Origin: Gerris lacustris
Taxonomy: Eukaryota > Arthropoda > Insecta > Hemiptera > Gerridae
DNA length: 64,000 nt
Direction of reading: 5' to 3'
Assembly: GCA_951217055.1 (NCBI GenBank)
Contig: OX578284.1
Coordinates: forward strand, 20,098,187-20,162,186
Of this stretch, positions 1-12,379 are shown in pieces. Under the pieces are notes generated by a model. It saw only the letters and a program-made list of their open reading frames with translations, was not told the origin of the DNA and did no database searches. The position numbers were made by a program, and so were the translations under genes. Numbering within the stretch: position 1 is the first letter of the stretch; every line of letters starts with the position of its first letter.

Positions 1-1237
1 GTTGGATGAAATCGCGATTTTAATATTACATCAATTTAAATCATTTATTAAATTAATTATTTATAAATAAAAAATTGAATAGATAGTCAGAGGAAGGAAA
101 CCTGACATCATTGATCCTAGAAATTCGATATTTACCAAGATATTTACTATTTTATTATTTGAATCAAGAGAAATGTTGGCTAGAAGCCAGAAGCAATGTT
201 TCATACAAGTGTAAAAGCCGTAAATCAGTGTATAGAAATAATTACCAGTTAGCGTTGAACTTTACGGTCATCCCTTATAACGAGAAAATATTAATTTTAA
301 GGCAGTATTAACTCCTGCCCCGTAACTCGCAACGTTAGCCCTCTATATGAACCATCCACGTGGATACTACCGTCAAGCCCCTTTTATTAAAAACTTCTGA
401 AAACACATTTTCCTAACACCTCCCCTCTGGAGCTTTTTAACTCAATAAAACGATATGAAAAAATAATTTACACCCAGCTTCTCGGACCTTTTTTTAAGTT
501 TAGAATGACTCATAATATATTGTATAAATGAGCACTGGAGTCTCTTGATTAGGGGTAAAAATAGGGTTTTCTCTGCTAGAAGAAGTAAATTGAGAGTACA
601 AAGTCAGCTATCAACCACAAAATTGTCTTCAAAGCCGATTCAAAATATTCGAAATATGACATAGTCAGAGTAGAATGTAGAAGTTGATAAAAAGGATTTG
701 TCAGATTTAAACCTTTGTCTAATCTCCTCGTACTGACTATTTATCTTTCATATTACTAATCGTCATCACCAGCACTGAAGATGGCCCTTATTATAAACAA
801 GTACGTGAGGCGATAATCACGGTTTTAGTACGATTAAGTTAATTATTAAGTGTAAAATTTTATTAGTTGCATATTCTTTTTCTACACTTCAAGACCTTTA
901 AATTAATCTATAACATGTCATGTGACTAAAAAACAAAATCCCCTTAATTAATAAAGAATTATGGCTAACTACTAAAAATAACAACAGTGCCGGTTTAATA
1001 AGAACCTTTTTGTAAAAGATTCAGAGTAGTACTTGCTTGAAATATAATAGCCTCTATCGTATGTCAAACACTGACTCCTTATCTTTCAAATATGTCACAT
1101 CGGCAATGAATGGGACAAATCAGAGGGTAAAAGTCGTGTTTGTACAATAAAGTTGCCGAAGATGTAGAAAAGGTATTTTTTTTTAATCGTAATGAATTGA
1201 CTCTCCAAGCCATTTATAATGTCGAAGGGATTTGATT
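1..1237. other. No recognisable gene or repeat
   Basis: This is AT-rich sequence with only short chance reading frames. A weak copy of the 'cactgaagatggccc' tail motif found elsewhere in the window lies near 773-790. Nothing else could be assigned. Confidence 0.6.
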
Positions 1238-1238
1238 A

Positions 1239-1319
1239 AAGTGGTTATTTCATCAAATAACTAGTGGTTTGATCAAATTATTAGTGGATTGGTCAAATTA
1301 CTAGTGGTTTGATCTAATC
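1239..1319. repeat. 20-bp minisatellite, 3-4 units
   Basis: Units of the form actagtggtttgatcaaatt recur exactly every 20 bp at 1260, 1280 and 1300, each with one to three substitutions. A more diverged unit precedes them at 1239. No coding role is visible. Confidence 0.85.
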
Positions 1320-1628
1320 TCAAAACCCTCAATACTCATGTATTCCTCAAATAAAAATGTTCTGTTTTGTCTGTATAGAAAATAAATAAGCGTAGGTCAT
1401 TCTTGAGATGTCTGTAAAAACTCGGTTCACTCAATATGTGGAAAGACAGTAGGATAAGAATGATACGGATTTTTAAGCTATTTATGCGAAAATACAGAAG
1501 TATTTTTCCCTCAGTATAAAATACAGAGGGAAAATTATGCAAATAATCTTAAATTAGCTACCGAAAAAATTTACTTTAATCACCAGAGGATCATAGATCA
1601 TTAATAACTTTACTGATGTTCCATCAAG

Positions 1629-2051
1629 AGAGTAATTGGGAGGAGAAGAAAAGAAGCGGAGACACCGACCAGAGAATAATTGTAAGAAGAAGCGGAGAGG
1701 TTGGAGAATAATTGTAAGAAGAAGCGGAGAGGTCGGAGAATAATTGTAACAAGAAACGGAGAAACCAGGGAATAATGGTAAGAAGAAGCGGAGAGGTCGG
1801 AGAATAATTGTAAGAAGAAGCGGAGAGGTCGGAGAATAATTGTAACAAGAAGCAAAGAGACCAGGGAATAATTGTAAGAAGAAGCGGAGAAACCGACCGC
1901 AGAATAACTATAAGAAGAAGCAGAGAGGTCGGAGAATAATTATAAGAAGAAGCGGAGAAACCAGAGAATAATTGTAAGAAGAAGCGGAGAGACCAGAGAA
2001 TAATTGTAAAAAGAAGCGGAGAGACCGGAGAATAAATGTAAGAGGAAGCGA
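1629..2051. repeat. 32-bp minisatellite, about 13 units
   Basis: A purine-rich unit (ggagaataattgtaagaaga followed by agcggagaggtc) repeats with a 32-bp period, for example at 1690/1722 and 1786/1818. Neighbouring units differ by a few substitutions and small indels. The minus-strand frames across it only translate the repeat and are not genes. Confidence 0.92.
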
Positions 2052-2059
2052 AAATAGTG

Positions 2060-2998
2060 AAGAAAAAAATATAATAAACTATATTTTAATATAACATTAT
2101 ATTTATTTTCTAGAAATTAATTTGAACGCATTAGACAAGTAAATGAAGATAATAAGCTGCTTAAAATCAAAATAGTTTACTCTAAAGTTACTTCTTGAAA
2201 CTTCTGCATCAAAGTTCTCTGTTAATAACGGAACACTTGCCTTGGATCAGTGAAATTTCATAAAGTGACGAACTTTGAATAATATAAATTCCTCAACTAT
2301 AGCTTTAACTAAGTATTGATTCTACTTGTCCCTGCTGTTATTAAACATTACATTAACTATTCGCTTTAATAAAATGTATTAAAGCATCTAATATTTTGTG
2401 GACTAAGAAAATATGATGATAATCTACATAAAATAGAGAGGAATAATTAAGCTAAGATTGAAGGGAAAGGAAGGGACGGAGAAACTGATTACTTCTTAAT
2501 AGGGTTAGACCAATTTGTGTGTTTAGACTCAATCATAATTATTAAAAAACTCAGTAGAACCAAGTTTTAACAAAGTGGTCGGTGTTAGTATCGATCGAAA
2601 CAGGTTAGGTGAGGTAAAATTAATAGCACATTTTCGTACCACAAAATATATTATTATTTATATTATAAAAATATACTTAATGCACTACTTATTCTTAATG
2701 ATGTTTTAATGGTAAGAAAGCATTAAAAAAATCAATATCTAGAGTGGAAAAGGTACAAAATGAAAAGGTGATTGAATGTAAAATGCTTCTAGTGAAAAGA
2801 GATTAAAAAATATATTAAAATTTTACATGTTAATATTAATAAAGTATAAGCACGATATTAAATTTTGAGTTTGTAACTGTTTTAATTGTAATAATTGAGT
2901 CTAAAAAATAAAACTACGACCTTAAAGAAAGACGGGAAAGGAACGTAAATGTAAAGGGCGGGCAAAAAAAATCACAGGGAAGTACTTGCGTCCAAGTA
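2060..2998. other. No recognisable feature
   Basis: AT-rich unique-looking DNA. No exon, RNA gene or repeat unit could be supported. Confidence 0.55.
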
Positions 2999-3000
2999 CT

Positions 3001-4156
3001 TTTTAGGGTTTTGTAGAAGATTAAGCATGCCCGTTATGTAATTATGATTTTATTCTTCGATCTCAAGGGTCCGGGTTCGATCCCCCGGGGGGTCACAATG
3101 TTTTTCATCGGTAATAACGACTAGAAAAATTCATTTTTTCAGACCATTTCCATCGCTTCACCATAAGGTATAACCATGAATTATTTCGAAATTTTAGGAC
3201 CACCCGTTATATAGTGGTTGGGGAGGGGGGAAATTTTTGGGGTATATTTTGACTTATAAAATTAATAAAGAATGAAAAATTTAAAAAAGCAAATATATAT
3301 TTGAATCCTACTCTCCACCAGCTTTCATATGATACCCAACTCAAAATTTTAAAAAAATAAAATTTTTGGCGCACTTCAAATTTTCGTGCCCAAAATGGGC
3401 AATTTTTTAAAATTTGGGATGAACTCCCGGAATTTTCATCGCCCCACAATGAGGCATTAGCATGAAATATTTCGAAATTTTAGGACCAGCCGAAGTATAG
3501 TGGTTGGGGGGGGGAAAATTTTTTTTGGGTATATTTTGATTTTTTTACCCAATAAGGGATGCTAAATTTAAAAATGTATATATATCTTTGCGTCCTACTC
3601 TTTAGCAGCTTTCATTTGATACCCAACTCAAAATTTTAAAAAAATAAAATTTTTGGCGCACTTCAAATTTTCGCGCCAAAAATTGGCAATTTTTTAAAAT
3701 TTGTGATGAACTCCCGGAATTTTCATCGCCCCACAATAAGGCATTAGCATGAATTATTTCAACATTTTAGGACCAGCCGAAGTATAGTGGTTGGGGGGGG
3801 GGAAATTTTTTTTGGGTATATTTTGATTTTTTTACCCAATAAGGAATGCAAAATTTACAAAAGCATATATATATTTGCGTCCTACTCTTCAGCAGCTTTC
3901 ATTTGATACCCCACTCGAAAATTAAAAAAAATATAAATTTCTGAGTTTACAACATTTTTGCGAATTGCGCATGCGCACATTTAATTTTGAACTTCTGTAT
4001 ATTTTTCCTGTGGTTGGGTCAAAAAGTTACACCAGTATTTCAAATTTCAGCTCTATAGCTTAAACGGTTCGGGCCCTATGAACCAAAGAGCGACGGACAG
4101 ACGGACACATCACCCTCGGCATAAGGGTTTTGAGAAGAATCTACAAAACCCTAAAA
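3001..4156 (+). mobile_element. Family B repeat element with 17-bp inverted ends
   Basis: The ends are inverted copies of ttttagggttttgtaga (3001-3017 and 4140-4156). A tRNA-like B-box (gggttcgatccc) lies near 3070. The middle is a tandem array of about 288-bp monomers. The right part holds a 'caaatttca' cassette, then gacggacagacggacac, then a terminal hairpin formed by agggttttg and caaaaccct followed by A-rich sequence. That order is the same as in families A, C, D and E of this window. No transposase frame is visible, so the element is non-autonomous. No target duplication was evident. Confidence 0.7.
3163..3950. repeat. Tandem array of about 288-bp monomers (2.7 copies)
   Basis: The marker strings 'ttatttcgaaattttaggacca', the G-run after 'agtggttggg', 'tttcatatgatacccaactc' and 'gaactcccggaattttcatc' recur in order at about 3180, 3470 and 3760. 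The third copy is cut short where the family B right end begins. Confidence 0.88.
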
Positions 4157-4410
4157 ACAAACAAAAAAACTTGGAGATCAAGGGACCAGATAAAAAAAAT
4201 CCTTTGCAATGTAGAAATTCTCCATAAACATGTAGTAAAGGTAACAGTAGAAGCCTAAGAACGAATTAGGTAAAAGATATTTAAACAAAAAAAATAAAAA
4301 AATATAAAAAAATAAAAAAATAGCTGTAATTTCATAATTTAATCAAAGATCCTTTCCAGGACTTAACCCCAATTCTATTCATTCCTGCTGGAAATCATTG
4401 ATGTAGTGTT

Positions 4411-4761
4411 TTTTACTTTCTCATATAAAGAGAAAGTATTGTGATGGCGCAAAAATTCGATTTTGATGGATTTACATGTTTGGAGGTCCCCTGAGTCCAA
4501 ATAAGTGGTTTTTACAAAATGTCCTGTCGTCTGTCTGTGCAGACGGCTGGAGGCTATACAACTTGGCCGATTTTGACGAAATTTGGTATACACGTTCAGA
4601 GAAATCATACCCCTTGGCGAAATCGAGAAATGAATTTTAGCCACAAATTTGGGGGTGCTGACCCCCGAAAACTCTGAAAAAACATGAAACAAAATTATTT
4701 CTTGAAAACGTTTCCAACGATTTTGATTAAAAAATTCTAAAATATAGTCCATTTAAATACC
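4411..4761 (-). mobile_element. Family D interspersed repeat (reverse orientation)
   Basis: It matches the 17345-17727 copy in reverse complement over most of its length. One end is a self-complementary hairpin (actttctc...gagaaagt) and the other is a conserved gtatttaaatggac-type end. The internal cassette reads as aaatttcgtcaaaatcggcc on the minus strand and lies next to an acagacagac stretch. The 125-aa minus-strand frame across it shows no recognisable domain and is probably incidental. Confidence 0.75.
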
Positions 4762-4922
4762 AATCTTTTTGTTGTTTTCTTCACAAAGCCTGTCAAGAAT
4801 AAGACCTTTCGTTAACCAAGTAACAAATTTGTATTTTACCTTATCCTCTAGGTGTTTCAACACGTATACATACATACCAATTATTGAGAGTTTCGATCAT
4901 TTCCCATTTTGCCTCATAAACT

Positions 4923-5033
4923 AAATAGCGTTCTTTAAATCAAATTATAATTATTATTTGATTTAAATTATTTAAACTTTCCGTAGTATGAAAACTACCA
5001 AAAACTTAAAATTGAATTTTAAATAGCGTTCTA
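4923..5033. repeat. AT-rich hairpin flanked by a 12-bp direct repeat
   Basis: tttaaatcaaa and tttgatttaaa form a perfect inverted pair around 4935-4969. The string aaatagcgttct occurs on both sides (4923 and 5022). It could be a tiny decayed insertion with a target duplication or chance in AT-rich DNA. Confidence 0.4.
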
Positions 5034-5068
5034 CTAACCGATCTCTTTACCAAATATTGCTTATATTA

Positions 5069-5582
5069 AGGTGTGAGTTTAGACGGTTCAATTTCATAGC
5101 TCAATATGATTGATATAAGACAGAATCAATGAAATTGAAACATGTAACCACCAATTCAATGAAATTGCTCATTCCAATTGCCAATTCAATGAAATTGCTC
5201 GTTCCAATTGCTAATTCAATGAAATTGCTCATTCAAATTGTCAGATCAATGAAATTGCTCATTCTAATTGCCAATTCAATGAAATTGCTCATTCCAATTG
5301 CCAATGGAAAAGATGTTGACCTAGTCAACTTTTTATGATTGAATTGCTCTATCGAAATATCAAATTGAACTGTGTAAACAACTCGTTCAATTCTATTTTA
5401 TTTTTGAAGGAATGAAAGGTTTCAACACCAAAGATTATGTTTATAGGTTTTTTGCAAGATTTTGATTATACTGTCATTTTCAATTTAATTCCTTCGTCTA
5501 AACAGTATAGAGGCGTTCAGTTAGATTGAAAATGTGTCATTCAATCATATTGAACAATGAAATGAACTGTCTAAACGCACCT
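5069..5582. mobile_element. PIF/Harbinger-like MITE, TTA target duplication
   Basis: The two ends are inverted copies over about 50 bp (consensus AGGTGNGTTTAGACNGTTCA). They are flanked directly by TTA (5066-5068 and 5583-5585), the 3-bp TWA duplication typical of PIF/Harbinger elements. The element is 514 bp and has no transposase. Its interior holds a 30-bp minisatellite. Confidence 0.75.
5126..5306. repeat. 30-bp minisatellite inside the MITE, 6 units
   Basis: The unit tcaatgaaattgctcattcc + aattgccaat repeats six times with a 30-bp period. Because 30 is divisible by three it leaves a frame (5129-5338) with a 10-residue repeat, but that frame is a product of the repeat and is not a gene. 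Confidence 0.93.
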
Positions 5583-5585
5583 TTA

Positions 5586-6810
5586 CATCGCAAATATTTT
5601 TATTCGCCGAATAAATCGGCTTTCCACGATCATTCAAATCCATTAGCGTGGTGTATGCCATTTTCCCCTTTAATCGCCCTATAAAGTAGAAGGCTACCTC
5701 TCACTCATTCAGACAAAATCAGCAAAAACTCCCAATATCTCTCGATAACTGTTGCAGTCTTCACTCGTCTCGAATTTTTTCATAGACCCACCCAATCATA
5801 GTTATTTTAGATAGAACTTTCACTTTCATCATCCTAATTCTGCGAAATCTTTTCCTTCACTTAATTATCCTCGTCACCACTAAAATAATGTATTTAATAA
5901 ATTAAAAATTTCACAAATTATGAATCAAAGAAGTAAACTGAAAAGTATATAAAATTATAAACAATTTCTGCCAAGTACAATCGCAAAACATTACAGATGT
6001 GATGTTTTATTTACTTTCTTTAATAATGCCACGGAAAAAGATCAAAAGCGAACTCACAGAACATAGCAAATTTAAATCGCTTGTTATTTTAATCCAACAT
6101 TTTTAAGCCTGCAATGAAATACTGAAGACTTTTACAGAGTCTAATTAAGGAGACAAAACAATAAAAAAGATGTTATATACGCATAAATGTTTATACACAT
6201 AGAAATATATGGTATTTAAAATAAAGTACTTTTAGGGTTTTCACAAAAATTCAAAGATGTATTTTAAAAACAAAAAAAAAAAACCATTAAATTCGTTATA
6301 AGGTGCAAAAGAAAACATGCGTTGAAAATTAGGTTTTAAAATCCTTTTACAAAATAACTTCCTTTCGTTTAGCGAGCTAAATTAATCTTGTTTCTTCTTA
6401 AGAACGTTCTTTTAGAAACAACGAGAGGGTATTTCTTGGCTGTTTTTAAGGAAATTGCCTGCATCACAAGGCTAAGAAGGAAATTCGAAGAAAATCTTTC
6501 TTCTTCCCCAGTTAAGAAAAACAAGGGAAGATTTAGCCGGTATCAAAGTACAATACCTCTAATACAAGAGAACGAGAACAAAACAAATAAAACAGAAAAC
6601 AAATGCTTTAACAAGGTACATTTAATTTGTGAATGCCAAGAAGATTAAAACTTACTTTGTAAACATGTTACATTTCAGTGCTGTATAGATTGCCTTGATT
6701 TACAAGTAAATCCTCATTTACTTCTTTCGATGAGGAGTAACTATTTTACTCGGAAAATTTCCATACTTTATTCTGTTGTTTCTTTCACGTCCTGATCAAC
6801 ACATCATTAG
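5586..6810. other. No recognisable gene; one orphan 86-codon frame
   Basis: AT-rich sequence. A frame at 6388-6648 (+) encodes 86 residues rich in Lys and Asn with no known motif, no splice context and no signal peptide. I do not treat it as a gene. Confidence 0.5.
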
Positions 6811-6960
6811 GTTATTAAAGGTCAGGTCTCTCCGACCTCTTTAATCATCTGATCGATGTGATCATCAGAGTAAAACATGTCTCACCTTACTGAGATTCGA
6901 ACTCACTAGATATGTCATTGTTTAGACCTAGGTTTCAGGTGAAGTTGCGAGTACGTATGT
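6811..6960 (-). mobile_element. tRNA-derived SINE, family SINE-A copy 1
   Basis: Read on the minus strand, a pol III B-box (gagttcgaatctc) is followed by 'ggtgagacatgttttac' and a degenerate 'ctgatgatcac' tail. The same order and wording recur at 41985-42125. Two independent copies with a B-box support a tRNA-derived SINE. The A-box is not clear. Confidence 0.65.
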
Positions 6961-7344
6961 CACCCTTAAATTAAAAGTTGACTCCCCCCCCCCCCCCCCC
7001 CCCCCGCTTAGGAATATTAGGGATATATCCATAAAAAGCATTATTATTTCAAAGGAAATTTGAATAGAATTTTACTCAACGGCCTTATCCTCTTTTTCTT
7101 AATTTTGCTTATAGAATATGTCCATTTACATAGTATTCCTTTTTTATATTATCTACTGATCAGTTGATTTCTAGCGATAGCTAATAGCTCATTTGGTTTA
7201 AAACGGGGGGGGGGGGAGAGAAAGAAAATTAATCATTTTAGTAAATAACAAACTATTAACCAATAAATGGCATTTATTCAGTTGATTTAAAACTAAAATC
7301 CAAATAAGGTTTTTATTAATGTAAATAGTTATACTCAGTTTAAT
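6961..7344. other. Homopolymer tracts, otherwise nothing recognised
   Basis: It contains a run of more than 20 C near 6983-7005 and a G run near 7205-7216. The remainder shows no gene or repeat I can name. Confidence 0.6.
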
Positions 7345-7865
7345 AATAGACTGCCAATTGGTGTTGAACATAGCATCCTCGCATCCTATCACGTACTTTA
7401 TTGATTTTATGCTTCTACAAGCCATTATTGTCTAATTTGTTAAATTGTTTCCCCCGTTTTTTATTCTATAAAAATTGATTTGATTTTTTATATGAATTAA
7501 AGTATCAATTTAGCAAAAGTTAAAGAGCGCAGACGGTTCAAATTAATCTGGAACTATCAGCGGGTTACTTGCGATAAACTATAAAAGTTTTATACAAATC
7601 AGATGAGTACTTATCTGAAGCTATAAGTTTAAATATAAATGTACGTTTGTGCGCGCATGTGGCAGAGAAACAAAAATAAGGTTGAAACTTATATGGGGCC
7701 AACAATATAACCTAATAATGGCCTACCATCCAAATTTCAATAAAATCGGACGAGTAGTTTTTAAAGATGTTGGTTCGCAAAAATTGAGCGACAGGCCGAC
7801 AGACCGACACGGAACCAAAATTGTTCCCTGATATCTGAAACTAATTTCTATCTTGGAATTTTTGA
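7345..7865 (+). mobile_element. Family A repeat, copy 1
   Basis: The head (ctgccaattggtgt, then 'atagcatcctcgcatcct' and 'tttatgcttctacaagccat') and the body (agcgcagacggttcaaatta; aaatttcaataaaatcggac; gacaggccgacagaccgac; 'tgttccctgatatctgaaac') match the other A copies in order. This copy lacks the terminal gcttccg hairpin. A frame at 7649-7831 is only the A cassette read through. Confidence 0.8.
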
Positions 7866-9380
7866 AATCGAAGACAGAAATTATTAATTATTTTGATGTG
7901 ACATATCTCGGAAACTATTTGACCTGAAGTTGGGCTTATGCTGCAGCAAATTTACAGTACTTTAAAAATAGTAAGAACGACTAATATCGAAAAACACATA
8001 ATTTACGAGTTATTTGGCAAAAACTGAAAAAGTCTTAATTTTCTTCAGTTTTCACGTATTACGCAGCTAGCACAGGTTTTTCGAAGCTGCAAACTTAGGA
8101 TCACAATACTCTAACTGGTCCGAACAACAAATAAAAAAATTAGAACTACATCACCTACGCGAATTTAGCTAATTTTTATGTATGTTTTTACTGGCCTATA
8201 AACCAAAACAAATAAATAACGCACATAAATAAAAATAAATAAATATCAGTAAAAGGGTGTCTAAGTAATATTTTAAAAAGTAGTCATAAATGACCCCGCG
8301 ATGTAAATTGAAGGAGAATTTTACACCATCCGGTATAAATATAGAGAAGGACCATAATATTTCTTGTGCATGGGCCAACATATCACACCAGGAGAGATAT
8401 CTGTTGGGGTCCAAAAAGGGTTTGAGGAAGGGGAGAGGGTACCCTCCATCTAATATTTTCTGTGTTTAAATTCCTCTTGCATGGCGGACAGGATGAAGGG
8501 AGAGGCTAACAAATAACCTTGGAAGGTTACACAAAAAATAACCTTTGCGAAAAAAAAAAAAAAAAAAAACTTTCTTTTTCCTCCTGTTGGAAGAAGATTT
8601 AAAATTCTTTGCTGTTCTCTTACTTTTTTTTCTCTCCTTTAGCGTCCTGTGTCTCTAGAATAAAAAGGAAAGGAAGAATTATCAGTCGGAGTTAGGAGGA
8701 AGATGGAGAAGAACGGCGGAAGGGGGGAAAAAATTCGCCTCTGGGACGAAGAAAAAGGTGATGTGAAATGTTTGTGAGACGGGCAGAGGGATAGTCGGCT
8801 TTAGTTGATTTATCGCTGAAAAGCAACGAAGCCTTTTTTGAAAAGAGTTGAAAACAACAACCAGATAAAAAAATAAGAAGAAAGAAAGGCCCTTACAAAA
8901 AAGAAAGGAAGTTCAAAGAAAGAAAAAAAAATGTATAATAACACGGAAGAACTACCAGAAAAAAAATATATATATTTCGTAAATTTTTACAAACTATTGT
9001 TACGAAACTATAACATTCTTCAAAAAAGAAGACATCAAAACAAATGGAGTTTACAAACGAGTTATGTCTAGGTTTTTTTTTTTTTATCTACAAACATTTT
9101 TAGAAACTTAAGAGAAATATAAAGTTTAGTATATTTTGATTTATACCTGAAGTTTAGCGCTTGATATACGATGTACGTTTGACAAAATGTAATTTGTATT
9201 CTCGCGTCAAAAAGCGATAACAGTATATTAAGAAAGATCATGTGAACAGTGATAATATAAATAATCTACATGGGAAAAATAAAATCATGTTAACAGATTA
9301 CGCATGAATAAGAACGAGTAACGCTTAATTCCCGAGTTAGAAACAGGATTTTAATTAAGTTTTAAGTCAAAAATAATAAA
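7866..9380. other. No recognisable gene
   Basis: AT-rich sequence with an A20-class tract near 8551-8570 and purine-rich stretches at 8690-8940. No exon or repeat unit could be supported. Confidence 0.55.
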
Positions 9381-9905
9381 AATAGCTATCAATTTTTGTG
9401 CCATATAGCTTCCTTGCATCCTAGCAAATACTTACCTAATATTATGCTTTTACAAGCCATTATTTTCTAATTTATTTCATTGTATTGTCCCCCGTTTTTT
9501 TAAATGTGTCAAAATTGTTTTGATTTTTTACATGAATTTAAGTATCAATGAAGCAAAAGTTAAAGAGCGCAGACGGTTTAAATTAATCTAGGGCTATCTG
9601 CGGACTACATACAATAAACTATAAAAGTTTCATAGAAATCAGATAAGTACTTTTGAATCTATAGGTGTAAATAAATGTATGTTTGTGGACATGTGGAAGT
9701 GAAACAAATGATCGCAGAAGGTTGAAACCTATACGGGACCAACAATTGGCTAATTATGACCTACCATCAAAATTTCATTAAAATCGGACGAATAGTTTTT
9801 AAGATATATTGGTTTGCAAAAATTGAGCGACAGACAGACAGACCGACAACCAGACACGGAACCAAAAATGTTCAATGTTCCCTCATGTCTGAAACGGAAG
9901 CAGAA
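9381..9905 (+). mobile_element. Family A repeat, copy 2
   Basis: It follows copy 1 in order: 'gcttccttgcatcctagca', 'tatgcttttacaagccatta', 'agcgcagacggtttaaatta', aaatttcattaaaatcggac, and agacagacagaccgac. It breaks off after 'tgaaacggaagcag', so the terminal hairpin is deleted. Confidence 0.8.
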
Positions 9906-9960
9906 TAGTTATTTATGCACCTAGGGAGTAAAGTAAGCCATTATTCCCTGAGCGAAAAAG

Positions 9961-10115
9961 TTGATTCTTGAGGCGAAGCCGAAGGAACCATGGTCCCTAA
10001 ATCCCGAGGCGAAGCCGAGGGAATTAGAATTTTTAATTCCCGAGGCGCAGCCGAGGGAATAACTCTTATTAGCTCCCGAGGCGCAGCCGAGGGAGATAAT
10101 TATCGCGAGGGGAAT
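9961..10115. repeat. Four spaced copies of cccgaggcgMagccgaggga
   Basis: Near-identical 20-23-bp GC-rich motifs occur at about 9967, 10001, 10037 and 10072, spaced 34-36 bp. They stand out against AT-rich surroundings. The frame at 9990-10205 is the motif read as 'SRGAAEG' repeats and is not a gene. Confidence 0.8.
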
Positions 10116-10974
10116 AATGGCACTTTACTCACGAGGTACATACAATATTTTATCTCCAGTAGAAAAAAGATTCACATTTTCGTCCATTGCACAGTTTTTA
10201 TTTAATATTTTAATAAATAACAATAATTATTAGCACTTTTAATAGCAGATATAAGAGATTCAATATTAAAAACAAATAAGAATTGGAATTAAACTCAAAT
10301 AGAAGGTTATTTAGATGCAGGTTATAATGTTGTAAACAAAGATAAACATGGTCAAAAAAGCGCAGCGCCGCCAACCTGATTTCGACAACTTCATTACATT
10401 AGCCATACATTTTCTACTATTTATAAAATAATTAAGTTGCAATTTTTACTTTTTTGCCCTACTTTACTTTTTCGCCCTACTTTTACTTTTTCTCCCTACT
10501 TTTTGAGTTAGGGATGAAAAGACCTGTTTTAGTCCCTCTAAACTAATTCAAAATCATAACTTTTTTTCCCTACTGGAGATAAAAGTAATTTATTTAATAA
10601 AAAACAGAAATAATAAAATACTTAATTAAATAAGATTCGGCTTGTGTTCTATAGACGAGAAATACGGAAATGAATCAATTCAACTCAGAAGAAATACAGC
10701 GATGAAGATAAAACTTAACAACTTAATACCAAGAAGAAGATTAATATTTAAAAGATAAACCCTCAGAATAAAGCCAAATATGAAAAGGGTTAAAATGTTC
10801 TAAAAACAAAGAAAAATATTATCTGGTTTAAATTTTAAAATCTACGATCTACGTCATTACATCTTTAGAAAAGATTTTGTACTCAGTGAAAAAAATTATC
10901 ATTTAATATTTATTAATAAACAGTCTGGCAATTAATAATAATAATAATTTTATTTAAATGACACATAAATGTTA
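10116..10974. repeat. Short 'tttttcgccctactttta' repeats and inverted ttatctccagtag
   Basis: 'tttttNNccctact' recurs four times between 10449 and 10580. The string ttatctccagtag (10143-10158) is the inverse of ctactggagataa (about 10572-10584), suggesting the ends of a small decayed element. The rest is unassigned AT-rich DNA. Confidence 0.45.
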
Positions 10975-11486
10975 TTTTATGCTTTTACAACCAATTATTT
11001 CTCCAAAAAATTGTTTTGATTCTTTAAATAAATGAAAGTACCAACTTAGAAAAATTTAAAAAGCGTAGACGGTTTAAATTAATCTGGAGCTATCTGCGGG
11101 CTACTTTTGACAAACCATTCAAATTTCATAAATATCAGATGAGTCCTTTAAAGATGTAAATAAATTAAGAGGTGTAAATAAATGTATGTTTGTACACATG
11201 AGCGCAGTAAGTTGAAACCTGTATGGGACCAAGAATGGGCTAATCATGATCTACTATCCAAATTTCATTAAAATCCAACAAGCAGTTCTTAAGATATGTT
11301 GGTTCGCAACATATCTGTCGCAACACGGCGACAGACCGACAGACAGTCATGGATCCAAACATTTTCCCTGATGTCTGAAACGGATTCCTGTCTTAGAATT
11401 CTTGAAATCTGACACACAAATATATTTTGTTCTTTAGAACGGTCACATAGCTTCCGTAAAGTTCGGTAAGCGCGGAAGCAAAATAA
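10975..11486 (+). mobile_element. Family A repeat, copy 3, with terminal hairpin
   Basis: The body strings of family A are in order, including 'agcgtagacggtttaaatta', aaatttcattaaaatccaac, gacagaccgacagacagtc and 'ttccctgatgtctgaaacgg'. It ends in the hairpin gcttccg...cggaagc at about 11450-11480, followed by A-rich sequence. Confidence 0.82.
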
Positions 11487-12139
11487 GCAAGCTTTTTTTA
11501 TCTTTTTTTTTAAAACAGAAGATAAACACGTTATTAGATAAAAAACGTATTAAAATTATGATGAAAATGTACTTGAAATGTATTTGTTTGAATGGGTATA
11601 ATTAATGGGTTCGAAATATACTCGAGTAAGGATCGGTTATTATTATAGATATGTCAAACAATAGCATGTAGTTTAAATTGATAGCCATCATTAAATATAA
11701 TAATATCATTTGGGAAGGGGAAACTCGTTATTAATACTGCTAGCTATAAAATCATTATTATGTAGTTATAATAATGATATATTTTAGTGTTCAATGCTTC
11801 GATAAATTGGCAGTTAAAATATAGATATTAGGCAAAATTTAAAATACACCATAATTTAAGTTGAGCTTCGCTTGAATGAATTTTAGCTCTACATTTGGGG
11901 TGGAATATCCCAAACTTGTTTAAACTTCATAAATATTTTTTATAATAAACTATTTTTTTATAGATATGATATTAAAATTCATTATCACTATATGTGTATA
12001 TGAAAAAGTTTTGTTTAAATTTGTTCAGACCGATTTTTTATTCACCTCTAAAAAATAATCCCATAGACTCTTAAACAAACAAATAATATGCGCATTAATA
12101 AAATTAATATTTTTAGTTTTAGTTTTTGTAACTAAAACG
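11487..12139. other. No recognisable feature
   Basis: AT-rich DNA without a supported gene or repeat. Confidence 0.55.
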
Positions 12140-12379
12140 GTAACTGTATAGGTTTGTTCCACCTATTTGAACCGTTCTTTGTACTGTCTCGCGGATTGTT
12201 CGCGAAGTGTTTAGGACTGGTTTAATACGCATGCGCTAACATTGTACTGTAATAAAATCATGTCAGGTTGGAACGGGTTTAGGACTATAAAATTCGCATA
12301 ATATTAAAAACATCCAAGTTAACATAACAGTTAGGGAACCTTCCTGTTGACATGTGTGATGATCGACATAACTGCGCAT

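Noticed and set aside
1629..2051. CRISPR array
   Set aside because: Units are contiguous 32-bp tandem repeats without unique spacers, in a eukaryotic genome.
3055..3100. tRNA gene
   Set aside because: A B-box/T-arm is present but no acceptor stem or anticodon arm closes; it sits inside a repeat element.
4375..4752. 125-aa minus-strand frame
   Set aside because: It coincides with a family D repeat, is broken in other copies, and has no known domain.
6388..6648. 86-aa frame as a gene
   Set aside because: Composition is that of AT-rich chance frames; no signal, domain or splice evidence.
9961..10115. CRISPR-like spaced repeats
   Set aside because: Only four imperfect copies with short AT-rich linkers; no cas genes and the context is animal DNA.
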